DNA of 42,130 bases. Origin: an uncultured Lachnospiraceae bacterium. GTDB taxonomy: Bacteria; Bacillota; Clostridia; Lachnospirales; Lachnospiraceae. The translations under genes and the position numbers were made by a program. The notes beneath the pieces are model-generated. The model was given only the letters and a program-made list of their open reading frames with translations, ran no database searches and had not been told where the DNA came from. This document shows, piece by piece, positions 1 to 6,719 of the stretch. Location: NCBI GenBank assembly GCA_944383965.1, contig CALWRQ010000011.1, positions 1-42,130 on the forward strand, given 5' to 3'. Numbering within the stretch: the stretch's first letter is position 1; every line of letters starts with the position of its first letter.

Positions 1-27
1 TTTTCCTGTGAATTCGCAGACAGAGAG

Positions 28-1842
28 TTATCTGCCGGCCATGATCTCGCTCAGAGCGTCTGTCAGAAGCCGGTCGTCTTCCCGGTTGCGCACTGCTATC
101 CGGATAAACTGCCGGTCTCCCGGGATTTTGGAAGACAGATCCTTGATAAACAGATTGTAGCGGTTTAAAAGCAGCTCCGTGAGTCCGGCGGAGGAGATAC
201 CGGTCACTTCCGCCATCAGATAATCGGCTTCTGAAGGAAGGACCCGGATACCGGGAACCTGTGCCAGCTCTTGGGCAAACCGCTGCCGCTCTGCCTTCAG
301 ACGGATCAGGGAAGCGGCATAATCTTTTCTGTATTTTTCCTCGATCTGCATATAGAACTCTCCCAGGGAGTTGATGTTCCAGATGGAAACCTCCTTTTTC
401 ACCAGAGAGATCAGGTCGCTGTCGCCGCTGGCGGCAATCCCCAGCCGCAGGCCGGGAACGCCGTAGGATTTGGAGATGCTCTTGATTACGGTCAGATGGG
501 GATTGGCGTCCAGGAGACCTTCACAGAGGATGGAAGCTCCTTCTTCCGATGCGAAATCCACAAAGGATTCATCCACGATCAGACGGATTCCTTCCGCTCC
601 GGTCCAGGCGATCAGGCTCAGGACCTCTTCTCTGGAAAGATAGTTTCCTGTGGGGTTGTCCGGGTTGATGATCACCAGATTCTGAATGTCCCTGGTCCGG
701 AAAAATTCCATGAGATCAGCAGCGGTATATCGGAAATTTTCATTTTCCGGCCAGAATGGCACTACCTCTCCGTTTTGGTACCGGTTGGAGTACTCTTCAA
801 AGGTGGGGCGGATCACACCCAGCCGGCCGGAGGTGTGCTCCAGAATGATCTTGATCAGCTCCGCCGCTCCGTTTCCGGGAACGATCTGGTCCTGACGGAG
901 GCCGAAGTTTCTGGCGGCCAGCAGGGAGTTCACATACATGCCGGACGGATACTGGCAGACCAGGCTGTCAAAATTGGCCTTCATTTCCTCCAGCATTTTT
1001 TTCGGTGGGTAGTAGCAGTTGATCAGATAGCAGAAATCCACCATCTTCGGGTACCGCCAGTAGCCCCCGTACCGCTTCTGGATCAGGGGAAGGCGGTCCT
1101 TTTCATCGGCAAACATGGACTCCGCAATGTCCAGATCCTGAATATCATCGATTTCATACCATTTCTGGCTGTCATCCAGGCGCTTTGCCTTGATGCCCGG
1201 ATCATCCAGCATGACGATGACCTTCAGTACCTGCTCGTAATATTCGTTGTTTCCCAGTGCCTTTGTATAGGCCTCCAGGAAGGGAACATAGTGGGTAGCG
1301 GAAAAATTCCTGCTGAATTTGTACAGATTGACGGTCTTGTAGTAATCGGAGGTATTGGAAAAAGAAAACTTGCTTCCCGGGATCATGGCCTCAATATCGT
1401 CGTTTTCTGACAGCTTTACGCAGGTCCCGTCCATCCAGGATTCATATCTGGCCACCAAAGCCAGACTTTCCCGCTCATCCTCTGCCAGACAGCGGAGAAC
1501 GGAATCTTCAAAGATGATATCGGATTCCAGAAGAAGGGTATCTTCCGCCACCAGGTATTCGCTGGCCAGGGCAAGAGAGTAAATATTGTTTGTCCGGTCA
1601 TATATGGGATTATCGATAAAGCATATGGGAGTCTTCACATCTAGGGAGGCAATGTGATCCCGGAGTTTCTGTCCCTCGTATCCGGTAACGATAATGATCC
1701 TGGTCAGGTTCAGGCTGTCCAGCTGGCTTAAGGTGCGGTTGATAAGAGGGACGCCGTTGACCTTTACCATGCATTTGGTGTTGTTCTGCGTAAGCTGCTT
1801 TAATCGCTTGCCCATGCCGGCAGCTAAGATGATTGCTTGCAT
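28..1842 (-). CDS. Fused LicC-like nucleotidyltransferase / CobD-HisC-like PLP enzyme
   Basis: A 604-residue two-domain protein. Residues 1 to about 235 are a sugar/choline nucleotidyltransferase: AAGMGKRL at 7-14, a Lys-containing KCMVKVNG segment, NNIYSL at 85-90 and a C-terminal YEIDDIQDLDIA, all typical of LicC (CTP:phosphocholine cytidylyltransferase) relatives. The rest is a fold-type I PLP enzyme of the HisC/CobD group: NPDNPTGN near 392, DESFVDF near 421 and the PLP lysine in SKSYGVPGLRLG near 457. DESFVDF resembles CobD (L-threonine-phosphate decarboxylase) more than HisC. I infer that the PLP half makes an amino-alcohol phosphate (for example ethanolamine phosphate from serine phosphate) and the other half activates it with CTP for LicD. 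An aminotransferase role is the alternative. The ATG has AAAGGAG 8 nt upstream; the gene follows the GT2 gene in the same operon. Confidence 0.88.
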   Translation of the reverse strand: MQAIILAAGMGKRLKQLTQNNTKCMVKVNGVPLINRTLSQLDSLNLTRIIIVTGYEGQKLRDHIASLDVKTPICFIDNPIYDRTNNIYSLALASEYLVAEDTLLLESDIIFEDSVLRCLAEDERESLALVARYESWMDGTCVKLSENDDIEAMIPGSKFSFSNTSDYYKTVNLYKFSRNFSATHYVPFLEAYTKALGNNEYYEQVLKVIVMLDDPGIKAKRLDDSQKWYEIDDIQDLDIAESMFADEKDRLPLIQKRYGGYWRYPKMVDFCYLINCYYPPKKMLEEMKANFDSLVCQYPSGMYVNSLLAARNFGLRQDQIVPGNGAAELIKIILEHTSGRLGVIRPTFEEYSNRYQNGEVVPFWPENENFRYTAADLMEFFRTRDIQNLVIINPDNPTGNYLSREEVLSLIAWTGAEGIRLIVDESFVDFASEEGASILCEGLLDANPHLTVIKSISKSYGVPGLRLGIAASGDSDLISLVKKEVSIWNINSLGEFYMQIEEKYRKDYAASLIRLKAERQRFAQELAQVPGIRVLPSEADYLMAEVTGISSAGLTELLLNRYNLFIKDLSSKIPGDRQFIRIAVRNREDDRLLTDALSEIMAGR

Positions 1843-1900
1843 TTCATTCTCCTTTATGGAAATAGATTCTGTATTGCAGACGAACTGCAGGGATGCGGTA

Positions 1901-2821
1901 TCAGGTAAAGCCGGATCCCGGCGGGTACCGCCGGTCCATGCCCGACGGGGCTTTTCCTGCTCCCTTCAGTACGTCCCGGTAGATCTGGATCCGGTAGCGC
2001 CGCTCCTTTTTTCGGTTTCCGGTGAGGAGCAGAAGAGAGTCTATGAGAATATGAGCCCAGTGGTTCAGGCGGATATAGGCCATATAGACTGCCGGAGCGC
2101 TGGAATAGGTCCGGCCGATGTCGATGGCATTGCGGAACCCGTAAAAGTTTTTCCAGCAGGTCACGGGAGTTCTGGACGGAGGAACGGTTTTATGGTTCAG
2201 CTCTGCCCCGCATACATTCATGATCCTGGTCTTTTTCAGAAAACGGAGGCAGTACTCCGTGTCGTCAAACCAGATGAAATATTCCGACCTGGGCAGCCCG
2301 ATCTCCCGGATCAGGGAAGTCTTCAGCATCAGGCCGCAGAAGGTGCTTACGTCGTAAAGAAAATAATCCTTTTCGTATGCCTCGGCCGGTACAGGCACAT
2401 AGGTCATCAGACAGCGGTTCTTCAGCCTCCTCCGGTGAGAGGTGTCGATGACTCCTTCCGTACGTACTGTGCCGGAATAGGCCTGGCAGGGATGGGAACG
2501 GACTGCATTCCGGATTTTTTCCATGTAAGCAGGAGCGATCATGGCGTCGTCGTCAATGATCAGGATCCAGTCACAGTCTCCTTCTGCCAGCTTCTCCAGA
2601 CCCTTGGAGAAGCCTCCGGCGCCGCCGATATTCTCCGGCAGACGAAGCACGGTAAGTTCAGGCCGGTCCAGCTGCTCCAGATACTCCCCGGTGCCATCCG
2701 TGCTGTGATTGTCCACTACCAGGACCTGGTGAAAGGGGACGGTCTGAGCAAAGACGCATTCCAGACATTCCTGCAGCAGAGGCAGGCGGTTATAGGTCAC
2801 AATGATTACTCCGAATTTCAC
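1901..2821 (-). CDS. Family 2 glycosyltransferase
   Basis: A 306-residue cytoplasmic GT-A fold glycosyltransferase. It opens with the GT2 signature IIVTYNRLPLL, has VVDNHSTDGT near residue 35-45 and an IIDDDA metal-binding motif near 90, followed by a GL/FIWFDDTEYCLR segment common in rhamnosyl- and galactofuranosyl-transferase-like members. It should transfer a sugar to a growing surface glycan; donor and acceptor cannot be read from sequence. The start codon is GTG at 2821 with AGGAGG 8 nt upstream, and a consensus promoter lies directly before it. The fused cytidylyltransferase gene is 58 nt downstream and probably cotranscribed. Confidence 0.9.
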   Translation of the reverse strand: MKFGVIIVTYNRLPLLQECLECVFAQTVPFHQVLVVDNHSTDGTGEYLEQLDRPELTVLRLPENIGGAGGFSKGLEKLAEGDCDWILIIDDDAMIAPAYMEKIRNAVRSHPCQAYSGTVRTEGVIDTSHRRRLKNRCLMTYVPVPAEAYEKDYFLYDVSTFCGLMLKTSLIREIGLPRSEYFIWFDDTEYCLRFLKKTRIMNVCGAELNHKTVPPSRTPVTCWKNFYGFRNAIDIGRTYSSAPAVYMAYIRLNHWAHILIDSLLLLTGNRKKERRYRIQIYRDVLKGAGKAPSGMDRRYPPGSGFT

Positions 2822-2850
2822 GGCAGTTCCTCCTGATTTTATCTATCCAG

Positions 2851-2879
2851 ATTATAAGCGATTTGAATTTAGATGTCAA
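2851..2879 (-). promoter_or_regulatory. Consensus sigma-A promoter for the leftward operon
   Basis: Read on the minus strand: TTGACA (plus 2874-2879), a 17-nt spacer, then TATAAT (plus 2851-2856), an exact consensus match. It lies 30 nt upstream of the GTG start at 2821 and would drive the GT2 and cytidylyltransferase/PLP genes. Confidence 0.85.
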
Positions 2880-2902
2880 ACCGGGGAGCCGGGCGCTACC
2901 CG

Positions 2903-2931
2903 TTGCGAAGCCGCCTGGATTGTGCTAAAAT
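2903..2931 (+). promoter_or_regulatory. Sigma-A promoter for the flippase-licD unit
   Basis: TTGCGA at 2903-2908, 17-nt spacer, TAAAAT at 2926-2931 with an extended TG at 2923-2924. Transcription would begin near 2938, so upstream in-frame start codons of the flippase gene would not be in the message, which supports the start at 2966. Confidence 0.7.
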
Positions 2932-2965
2932 CGTCGTAATGCGGGGAAAGGAAACAGGAACGGCT

Positions 2966-4447
2966 ATGGGAATATTCAGAAGAAGGAAATCAGGAAACAG
3001 GGACGGAGAAATGCCCAGCATACGGCAGAATTATACCTATAATCTGATGTATCAGATCCTGACCCTTCTGACCCCTTTTGTAACCACTCCCTATATTGCC
3101 AGAGTGCTGGGGAGCGAGGGCGTGGGAATTCAGAGCTATACGGCTTCCGTAGTGCAGTACTTTTCCGTTCTGGCTGCCCTGGGAACGGCTTCCTACGGGC
3201 AGAGGGAGATCGCCAGATGCCGGGACAGCCGGGAGGAGCGAAGCAGGGTGTTCTGGGAGATTGAGATCCTGTGTGCCAGTACCACGGCGGTCTGTCTGGC
3301 AGTATGGATGCTTGTGATCGCCTTTTCCAGCGATTACGCCCCTTACTATGGGGCTCTGACCATGACGCTTCTGGCAGTAGCCTTTGACGTATCCTGGTTT
3401 TTCGGAGGAATGGAACAGTACCGGCTGATTGTGATCCGGAATACGGCGATCAAGCTGACGGGAATCGTCCTCATGTTCCTGCTGGTCAGAGACAGCGGGG
3501 ATCTGCTTCTGTATATCGCCATGCTGGCGGCCACGGGCCTGCTGGGAAATATATCCATGTGGGGATATCTGAAGGATTTTGTCAGTCCCGTGCCTCTTTC
3601 CTCCCTGAAGATAAAAAGGCATCTGCGGGAGACGGTGGTATATTTTGTGCCGACCATCGCCACATCCGTTTATACCATTCTGGACAAGACCATGATCGGC
3701 TGGTTTTCAGGAAGCGACAAGTCCCAGAACGGTTATTACGAGTATGCCACCGGCTTTGTGAATATGGCCAAGATCCTGATTATTTCCTTCAATGCGGTGA
3801 TGTCTGCAAGGATGTCCTACCTTTTTGCCAGGGAACGGAGGGAGGAGATCAGGGAGCGGATCGGGGATTCGGTGGATTTCGTCCTTCTTCTGGGACTTCC
3901 CATCGCTTTCGGACTGGCGGGGATCGCCGACCGGTTCGTGCCGTGGTTTCTGGGAGAACAGTACGGTCCGGTTGCCGGCCTGATGAAGCTGTGCAGCCCG
4001 CTGGTGCTGATTGTGGGATTCAGTGACTGTATGGGAAGTCAGATTCTTACTCCCGGCGGTCAGAGAGCCAAAAGCGCCAAGGTGATCGTGGCAGGGGCCT
4101 GTGTGAACGGGGCGCTGAACCTGCTTCTGATCCCGCACTTTCAGGCGGCGGGAGCGGCGTCTGCTTCCATTCTGGCGGAAATGCTGATCACCGGACTGTA
4201 TTTTGTGCTCTGCAGAGATTATATCCGTCCGGGAATGGTTTTCCGCCGGGGATGGAAGCGCCTGCTGGCTTCCCTTGTTATGGCATGGGCGGTGACGGCA
4301 GCGGGAAATCTGCCGGTGAACGGGCCGGCGGTGACGTTCCTTCAGATCGGAGTGGGCGTTCTGGTGTATTTTGCGTGCCTGCTCCTTCTGAGAGACCGGA
4401 CAGTGCTGGCGCAGATCCGCAAAAGCGCGGAAAAAATCTTTGGGTAG
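2966..4447 (+). CDS. Polysaccharide flippase (Wzx-like, MOP superfamily)
   Basis: A 493-residue polytopic membrane protein of the polysaccharide biosynthesis/oligosaccharide flippase family. The N-terminal NLMYQILTLLTPFVTTPYIARVLG is the typical first helix of Wzx proteins, and about 12 to 14 hydrophobic helices follow, with a KTMIGWFSG segment in the middle. It should flip lipid-linked oligosaccharide repeat units across the cytoplasmic membrane. The open frame extends upstream to 2873, but I chose ATG 2966 because AGGAA lies 5 nt before it and a promoter occupies 2903-2931. The LicD gene begins 9 nt downstream. Confidence 0.88.
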   Translation: MGIFRRRKSGNRDGEMPSIRQNYTYNLMYQILTLLTPFVTTPYIARVLGSEGVGIQSYTASVVQYFSVLAALGTASYGQREIARCRDSREERSRVFWEIEILCASTTAVCLAVWMLVIAFSSDYAPYYGALTMTLLAVAFDVSWFFGGMEQYRLIVIRNTAIKLTGIVLMFLLVRDSGDLLLYIAMLAATGLLGNISMWGYLKDFVSPVPLSSLKIKRHLRETVVYFVPTIATSVYTILDKTMIGWFSGSDKSQNGYYEYATGFVNMAKILIISFNAVMSARMSYLFARERREEIRERIGDSVDFVLLLGLPIAFGLAGIADRFVPWFLGEQYGPVAGLMKLCSPLVLIVGFSDCMGSQILTPGGQRAKSAKVIVAGACVNGALNLLLIPHFQAAGAASASILAEMLITGLYFVLCRDYIRPGMVFRRGWKRLLASLVMAWAVTAAGNLPVNGPAVTFLQIGVGVLVYFACLLLLRDRTVLAQIRKSAEKIFG

Positions 4448-4456
4448 GATGGAAAA

Positions 4457-5341
4457 ATGGAAGAAAGAGAGTTTTACCGGGAAGAAGTGCGGTGCGGCTA
4501 TGCCGTAACGGAAAAAACAAAAAAAGTATGGGCGGTTCAGCTGGCCATGCTGGATGAGGTGGAGCGGATCTGCCGGAAATACGGTCTGAGCTATTTTGCA
4601 GACAGCGGTACTCTGATCGGTACGGTCCGGGACAGGGGATATATTCCCTGGGATGATGATATTGACCTGGTCATGCTGCGGGAGGATTATGACCGGTTCA
4701 TGAGCGTGGCGCCCCGGGAGCTGGCAGACGGCCTGGTGCTGCAGACCGTATATACAGAAAAAAACTATCTGAGAGGTCATGCCCAGATCCGGGACAGCCG
4801 GACTACGGGCTTTAATGAAGAGGACAGGAAGGCAGGCTACAACTGCGGAATCTTTATCGATCTGTTTCCCCTGGACGGGATGCCGGACGGAAGGCTTGCG
4901 GCCCGGTGGTGGGCATTTCGGGTGAAGACGGCGTGGACTGTGCTGTATAACTGGTACCGGTTTGACTATTATGAACAGAAGACGGCAGCGGGAGCGCTGA
5001 TCCACAGGGCAGGAGACCTGCTTCATATCCCCATGAGGCGGGCCTACCGCAGGTACGAGAAGCTCTGCTCCAGATATAAGGGAAAGGCTACGAAACGGGT
5101 CTGCGATACGGTGTTTATCCGCCAGCTGGAGAAGAATACCTGGGAGCGGGCCTGGTTTGACCGGGCGGTGTATATGCCCTTTGAGAACCGGATGATTCCT
5201 GTTCCGGAAGGATATGACGGGAGGCTGAAGGCAGAATACGGCGACTACATGAAGCCGGCTCAGGCGCCCACCATGCACGGCGGGCTGGTGCTGGAGCCGG
5301 AAATCCCCTATGAGGAGTATTTCAGGGGAAATTGCAGATAG
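4457..5341 (+). CDS. LicD family phosphotransferase (first copy)
   Basis: A 294-residue LicD-family protein. The signature block is clear: a GLSYFADSGTLIGTVRD segment near residue 40-56, then GYIPWDDDIDLVM with the metal-binding acidic cluster. LicD enzymes transfer phosphocholine or a related phospho-group from a CDP-activated donor to a surface glycan or teichoic acid. It sits 9 nt after the flippase gene and is probably cotranscribed with it. A second LicD lies at 28603. The donor here could be CDP-choline or the product of the fused enzyme at 28-1842; this is inference. Its downstream terminator is disrupted by an IS. Confidence 0.9.
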   Translation: MEEREFYREEVRCGYAVTEKTKKVWAVQLAMLDEVERICRKYGLSYFADSGTLIGTVRDRGYIPWDDDIDLVMLREDYDRFMSVAPRELADGLVLQTVYTEKNYLRGHAQIRDSRTTGFNEEDRKAGYNCGIFIDLFPLDGMPDGRLAARWWAFRVKTAWTVLYNWYRFDYYEQKTAAGALIHRAGDLLHIPMRRAYRRYEKLCSRYKGKATKRVCDTVFIRQLEKNTWERAWFDRAVYMPFENRMIPVPEGYDGRLKAEYGDYMKPAQAPTMHGGLVLEPEIPYEEYFRGNCR

Positions 5342-5364
5342 AACCGGATCGGTGAGACGAAAAA

Positions 5365-5382
5365 TAAAAGGCCGGAACGCCC
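5365..5382 (+). terminator. Left half of a terminator split by the IS
   Basis: The stretch AAAAGGCCGGAACGCCC is the 5' arm of a hairpin whose 3' arm, GGGCGGTTCCGGCC plus a T-tract, lies at 6695-6715 beyond the insertion sequence. If the IS and one copy of the 4-bp duplication are removed, the arms rejoin around a TGAAC loop with A-tract and T-tract on either side, a bidirectional intrinsic terminator for the convergent licD and L,D-transpeptidase genes. Confidence 0.75.
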
Positions 5383-5438
5383 TGAACCGAACCAGTAAAA
5401 ACGGACAATGAAAAAAGAAGGCCTCCTGTGGTAGAATG
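5383..5438 (+). repeat. IS left terminal inverted repeat
   Basis: Aligned by eye with the reverse complement of 6630-6685. Shared blocks are TGAACCG, CCAG, CGGACA, AAAAAAGA, GGCCT and GTAGAATG in the same order. The TAGAAT near its inner end also serves as a likely promoter -10 box. Confidence 0.85.
5409..5437 (+). promoter_or_regulatory. Putative transposase promoter inside the IS left end
   Basis: TAGAAT at 5432-5437 with an extended TG at 5429-5430; the -35 position (TGAAAA at 5409-5414) is weak. Initiation would be near 5444, leaving out the 5' arm of the overlapping hairpin. Confidence 0.5.
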
Positions 5439-5459
5439 AAATTACCACAGGAGGTTTTT
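5422..5459 (+). promoter_or_regulatory. Hairpin sequestering the transposase ribosome binding site
   Basis: CCTCCTGTGGTA (5422-5433) pairs perfectly with TACCACAGGAGG (5443-5454) around a 9-nt loop; five T follow. The 3' arm holds the AGGAGG Shine-Dalgarno of orfA. RNA entering from outside would fold and mask it, or terminate at the T-run, while RNA from the internal promoter would lack the 5' arm. Confidence 0.75.
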
Positions 5460-5462
5460 GCT

Positions 5463-5771
5463 ATGCCGAGAAAATACAGTCATATTCAGGAACACGAGAA
5501 AGAAATACTGGAACTGCGGGAGCAGGGAATGACCTTGCGAGAAATCGGGGAGAAATTGGGTTTTAGCTATAAAGCAACGAGAAACTGCATCACTCGATAT
5601 AACCGCAGACAGAGGAAGCTGGCAGCAGGAATTGCTCCAAAACCGAAGGGAAGACCCCGGAAAACTGCGCCAGATAAATCCAGCGTTGAATATTACCAAG
5701 CAGAAATTGAACGTTTGAAAATGGAGAATGAATTACTGCGGGATTTTCTGCAATCCATAGAAAGGGAGTGA
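5463..5771 (+). CDS. IS3-family transposase OrfA (helix-turn-helix protein)
   Basis: A 102-residue DNA-binding subunit of the transposase. Residues about 15-45 form a helix-turn-helix (LREQGMTLREIGEKLGFSYK), followed by a basic linker and a leucine-zipper-like C-terminus (YYQAEIERLKMENELLRDFL) used for oligomerisation. ATG 5463 is preceded by AGGAGG 8 nt upstream; the in-frame codon at 5436 lies inside the hairpin and is unlikely. The stop codon overlaps the GTG of orfB in a GTGA, suggesting translational coupling. I saw no A6G-type slippery heptamer in the right frame near the end. Confidence 0.9.
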   Translation: MPRKYSHIQEHEKEILELREQGMTLREIGEKLGFSYKATRNCITRYNRRQRKLAAGIAPKPKGRPRKTAPDKSSVEYYQAEIERLKMENELLRDFLQSIERE

Positions 5772-6622
5772 GCGCCGGGGTAAAATATGCTGTAATGTAC
5801 CGTTACCGGGAGGCACATCCCGTTTACAGAATGTGCGGATTCTTTGGCGTTTCCCGAAGTGGGTATTATTCGTATGTTCAAAGAATGAACCGGCCAGATC
5901 CAAATCAGGAAATCATAGATCAGATTGCAAGTCAACAGAAACGCTGCAAAAATACATACGGCTATCGTAGAATGCAGCTCTGGCTGGACAAGAACGGGTG
6001 CCACAAGAATCCTAAAACCATCCTCAGACTTATGAAAAGTCAAGGTTTGTTGTCCGAAATTCGCAGGCGCAGACAATGGAAACAACTGGGGCAGCAGGTG
6101 CACAAGTATAAAAATCTGCTCAACCGAGAATTCCACGCAGAAAGACCCAACAGCAAATGGGTCACAGATATCTCCTACATCCACACCGAGCAAGGGGTGC
6201 TATACCTTTCCATGATCCGGGATCTGTACGACAACAGTATCGTGGCCTACAAAACTGCAACTTCTCAGACAGTCAATCTGGTGCTGGATACCATTCGACT
6301 TGCTATAAAGAAAGAGAAAGTCGCTGGGGAGTTGCACCTCCACAGCGACCAAGGCTTTCAATATACCTCACACGGATATTTCAAGCTAACTCAAGATTAC
6401 GGCATTACGCCTTCGATGTCAAGACGTGGGAACCCGTATGACAATGCAATGGCTGAAAATTTCTTTTCCATTCTCAAAACAGAGTGCATTTACCGCCAAA
6501 AGGTCAAGACGTTTCAGCAAGCAAATTATTTGATTGACGAGTACATCCATTTCTACAATTATGAGCGGCTCCAGACAAAGACTGGCCTGGCTCCGCTCTC
6601 GCTTCGCCAAGCCAGTCTCTAA
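5768..6622 (+). CDS. IS3-family transposase OrfB (DDE integrase)
   Basis: A 284-residue catalytic transposase with an N-terminal HTH_21-like region (HPVYRMCGFFGVSRSGYYSY, then KNTYGYRRMQLWL) and an rve integrase core. The DDE residues are in WVTDISY, LHSDQGF and NAMAENFF; the second Asp and the Glu are separated by 35 residues, the IS3 spacing. The frame is -1 relative to orfA and begins with a GTG that overlaps the orfA stop; an OrfAB fusion by frameshift is possible but not evident. The gene is intact. Confidence 0.92.
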   Translation: MSAGVKYAVMYRYREAHPVYRMCGFFGVSRSGYYSYVQRMNRPDPNQEIIDQIASQQKRCKNTYGYRRMQLWLDKNGCHKNPKTILRLMKSQGLLSEIRRRRQWKQLGQQVHKYKNLLNREFHAERPNSKWVTDISYIHTEQGVLYLSMIRDLYDNSIVAYKTATSQTVNLVLDTIRLAIKKEKVAGELHLHSDQGFQYTSHGYFKLTQDYGITPSMSRRGNPYDNAMAENFFSILKTECIYRQKVKTFQQANYLIDEYIHFYNYERLQTKTGLAPLSLRQASL

Positions 6623-6629
6623 TTCAATC

Positions 6630-6685
6630 CATTCTACTCTTGTAGGCCTCTTTTTTGTGCTGTCCGCACAATCTGGGGCGGTTCA
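6630..6685 (-). repeat. IS right terminal inverted repeat
   Basis: Reverse complement begins TGAACCGCCCCAG and continues with CGGACA, AAAAAAGA, GGCCT and GTAGAATG, matching the left end. It starts 7 nt after the orfB stop. The outer base pair is T/A of TG...CA, as in IS3-family ends. Confidence 0.85.
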
Positions 6686-6694
6686 GCCCTGAAC

Positions 6695-6719
6695 GGGCGG
6701 TTCCGGCCTTTTTTGATTT
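6695..6719 (-). terminator. Right half of the IS-split terminator
   Basis: GGGCGGTTCCGGCC followed by TTTTTTGATTTT is the 3' arm and T-tract of the hairpin whose other arm is at 5365-5382. It directly follows the L,D-transpeptidase stop codon on the minus strand and would originally have served that gene as well. Confidence 0.7.

Larger units (their letters stand above)
5383..6685 (+). mobile_element. Complete IS3-family insertion sequence, 1303 bp
   Basis: The element starts TGAACCG and ends CGGTTCA, contains an orfA/orfB pair with an IS3-type DDE integrase core, and is flanked by GCCC on both sides (5379-5382 and 6686-6689), a 4-bp target duplication. Its ends form an imperfect inverted repeat of about 56 nt. 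Both reading frames are open, so the copy may still be active. It is richer in A and T than its neighbours. Its insertion point is the loop of a terminator hairpin. Confidence 0.9.

Noticed and set aside
2873-2965. N-terminal extension of the flippase gene to an upstream start
   Set aside because: It would begin upstream of the recognised promoter and encode a charged, unconserved stretch without a ribosome binding site.
3707-5278. Open frame of about 520 codons on the minus strand
   Set aside because: Antisense to the flippase and LicD genes, both with strong family motifs; no ribosome binding site and no domain.
5740-5775. Programmed -1 frameshift site between orfA and orfB
   Set aside because: The only slippery-looking run (AAAGGGA) is not in the X XXY YYZ register of orfA; the GTGA overlap explains coupling more simply.
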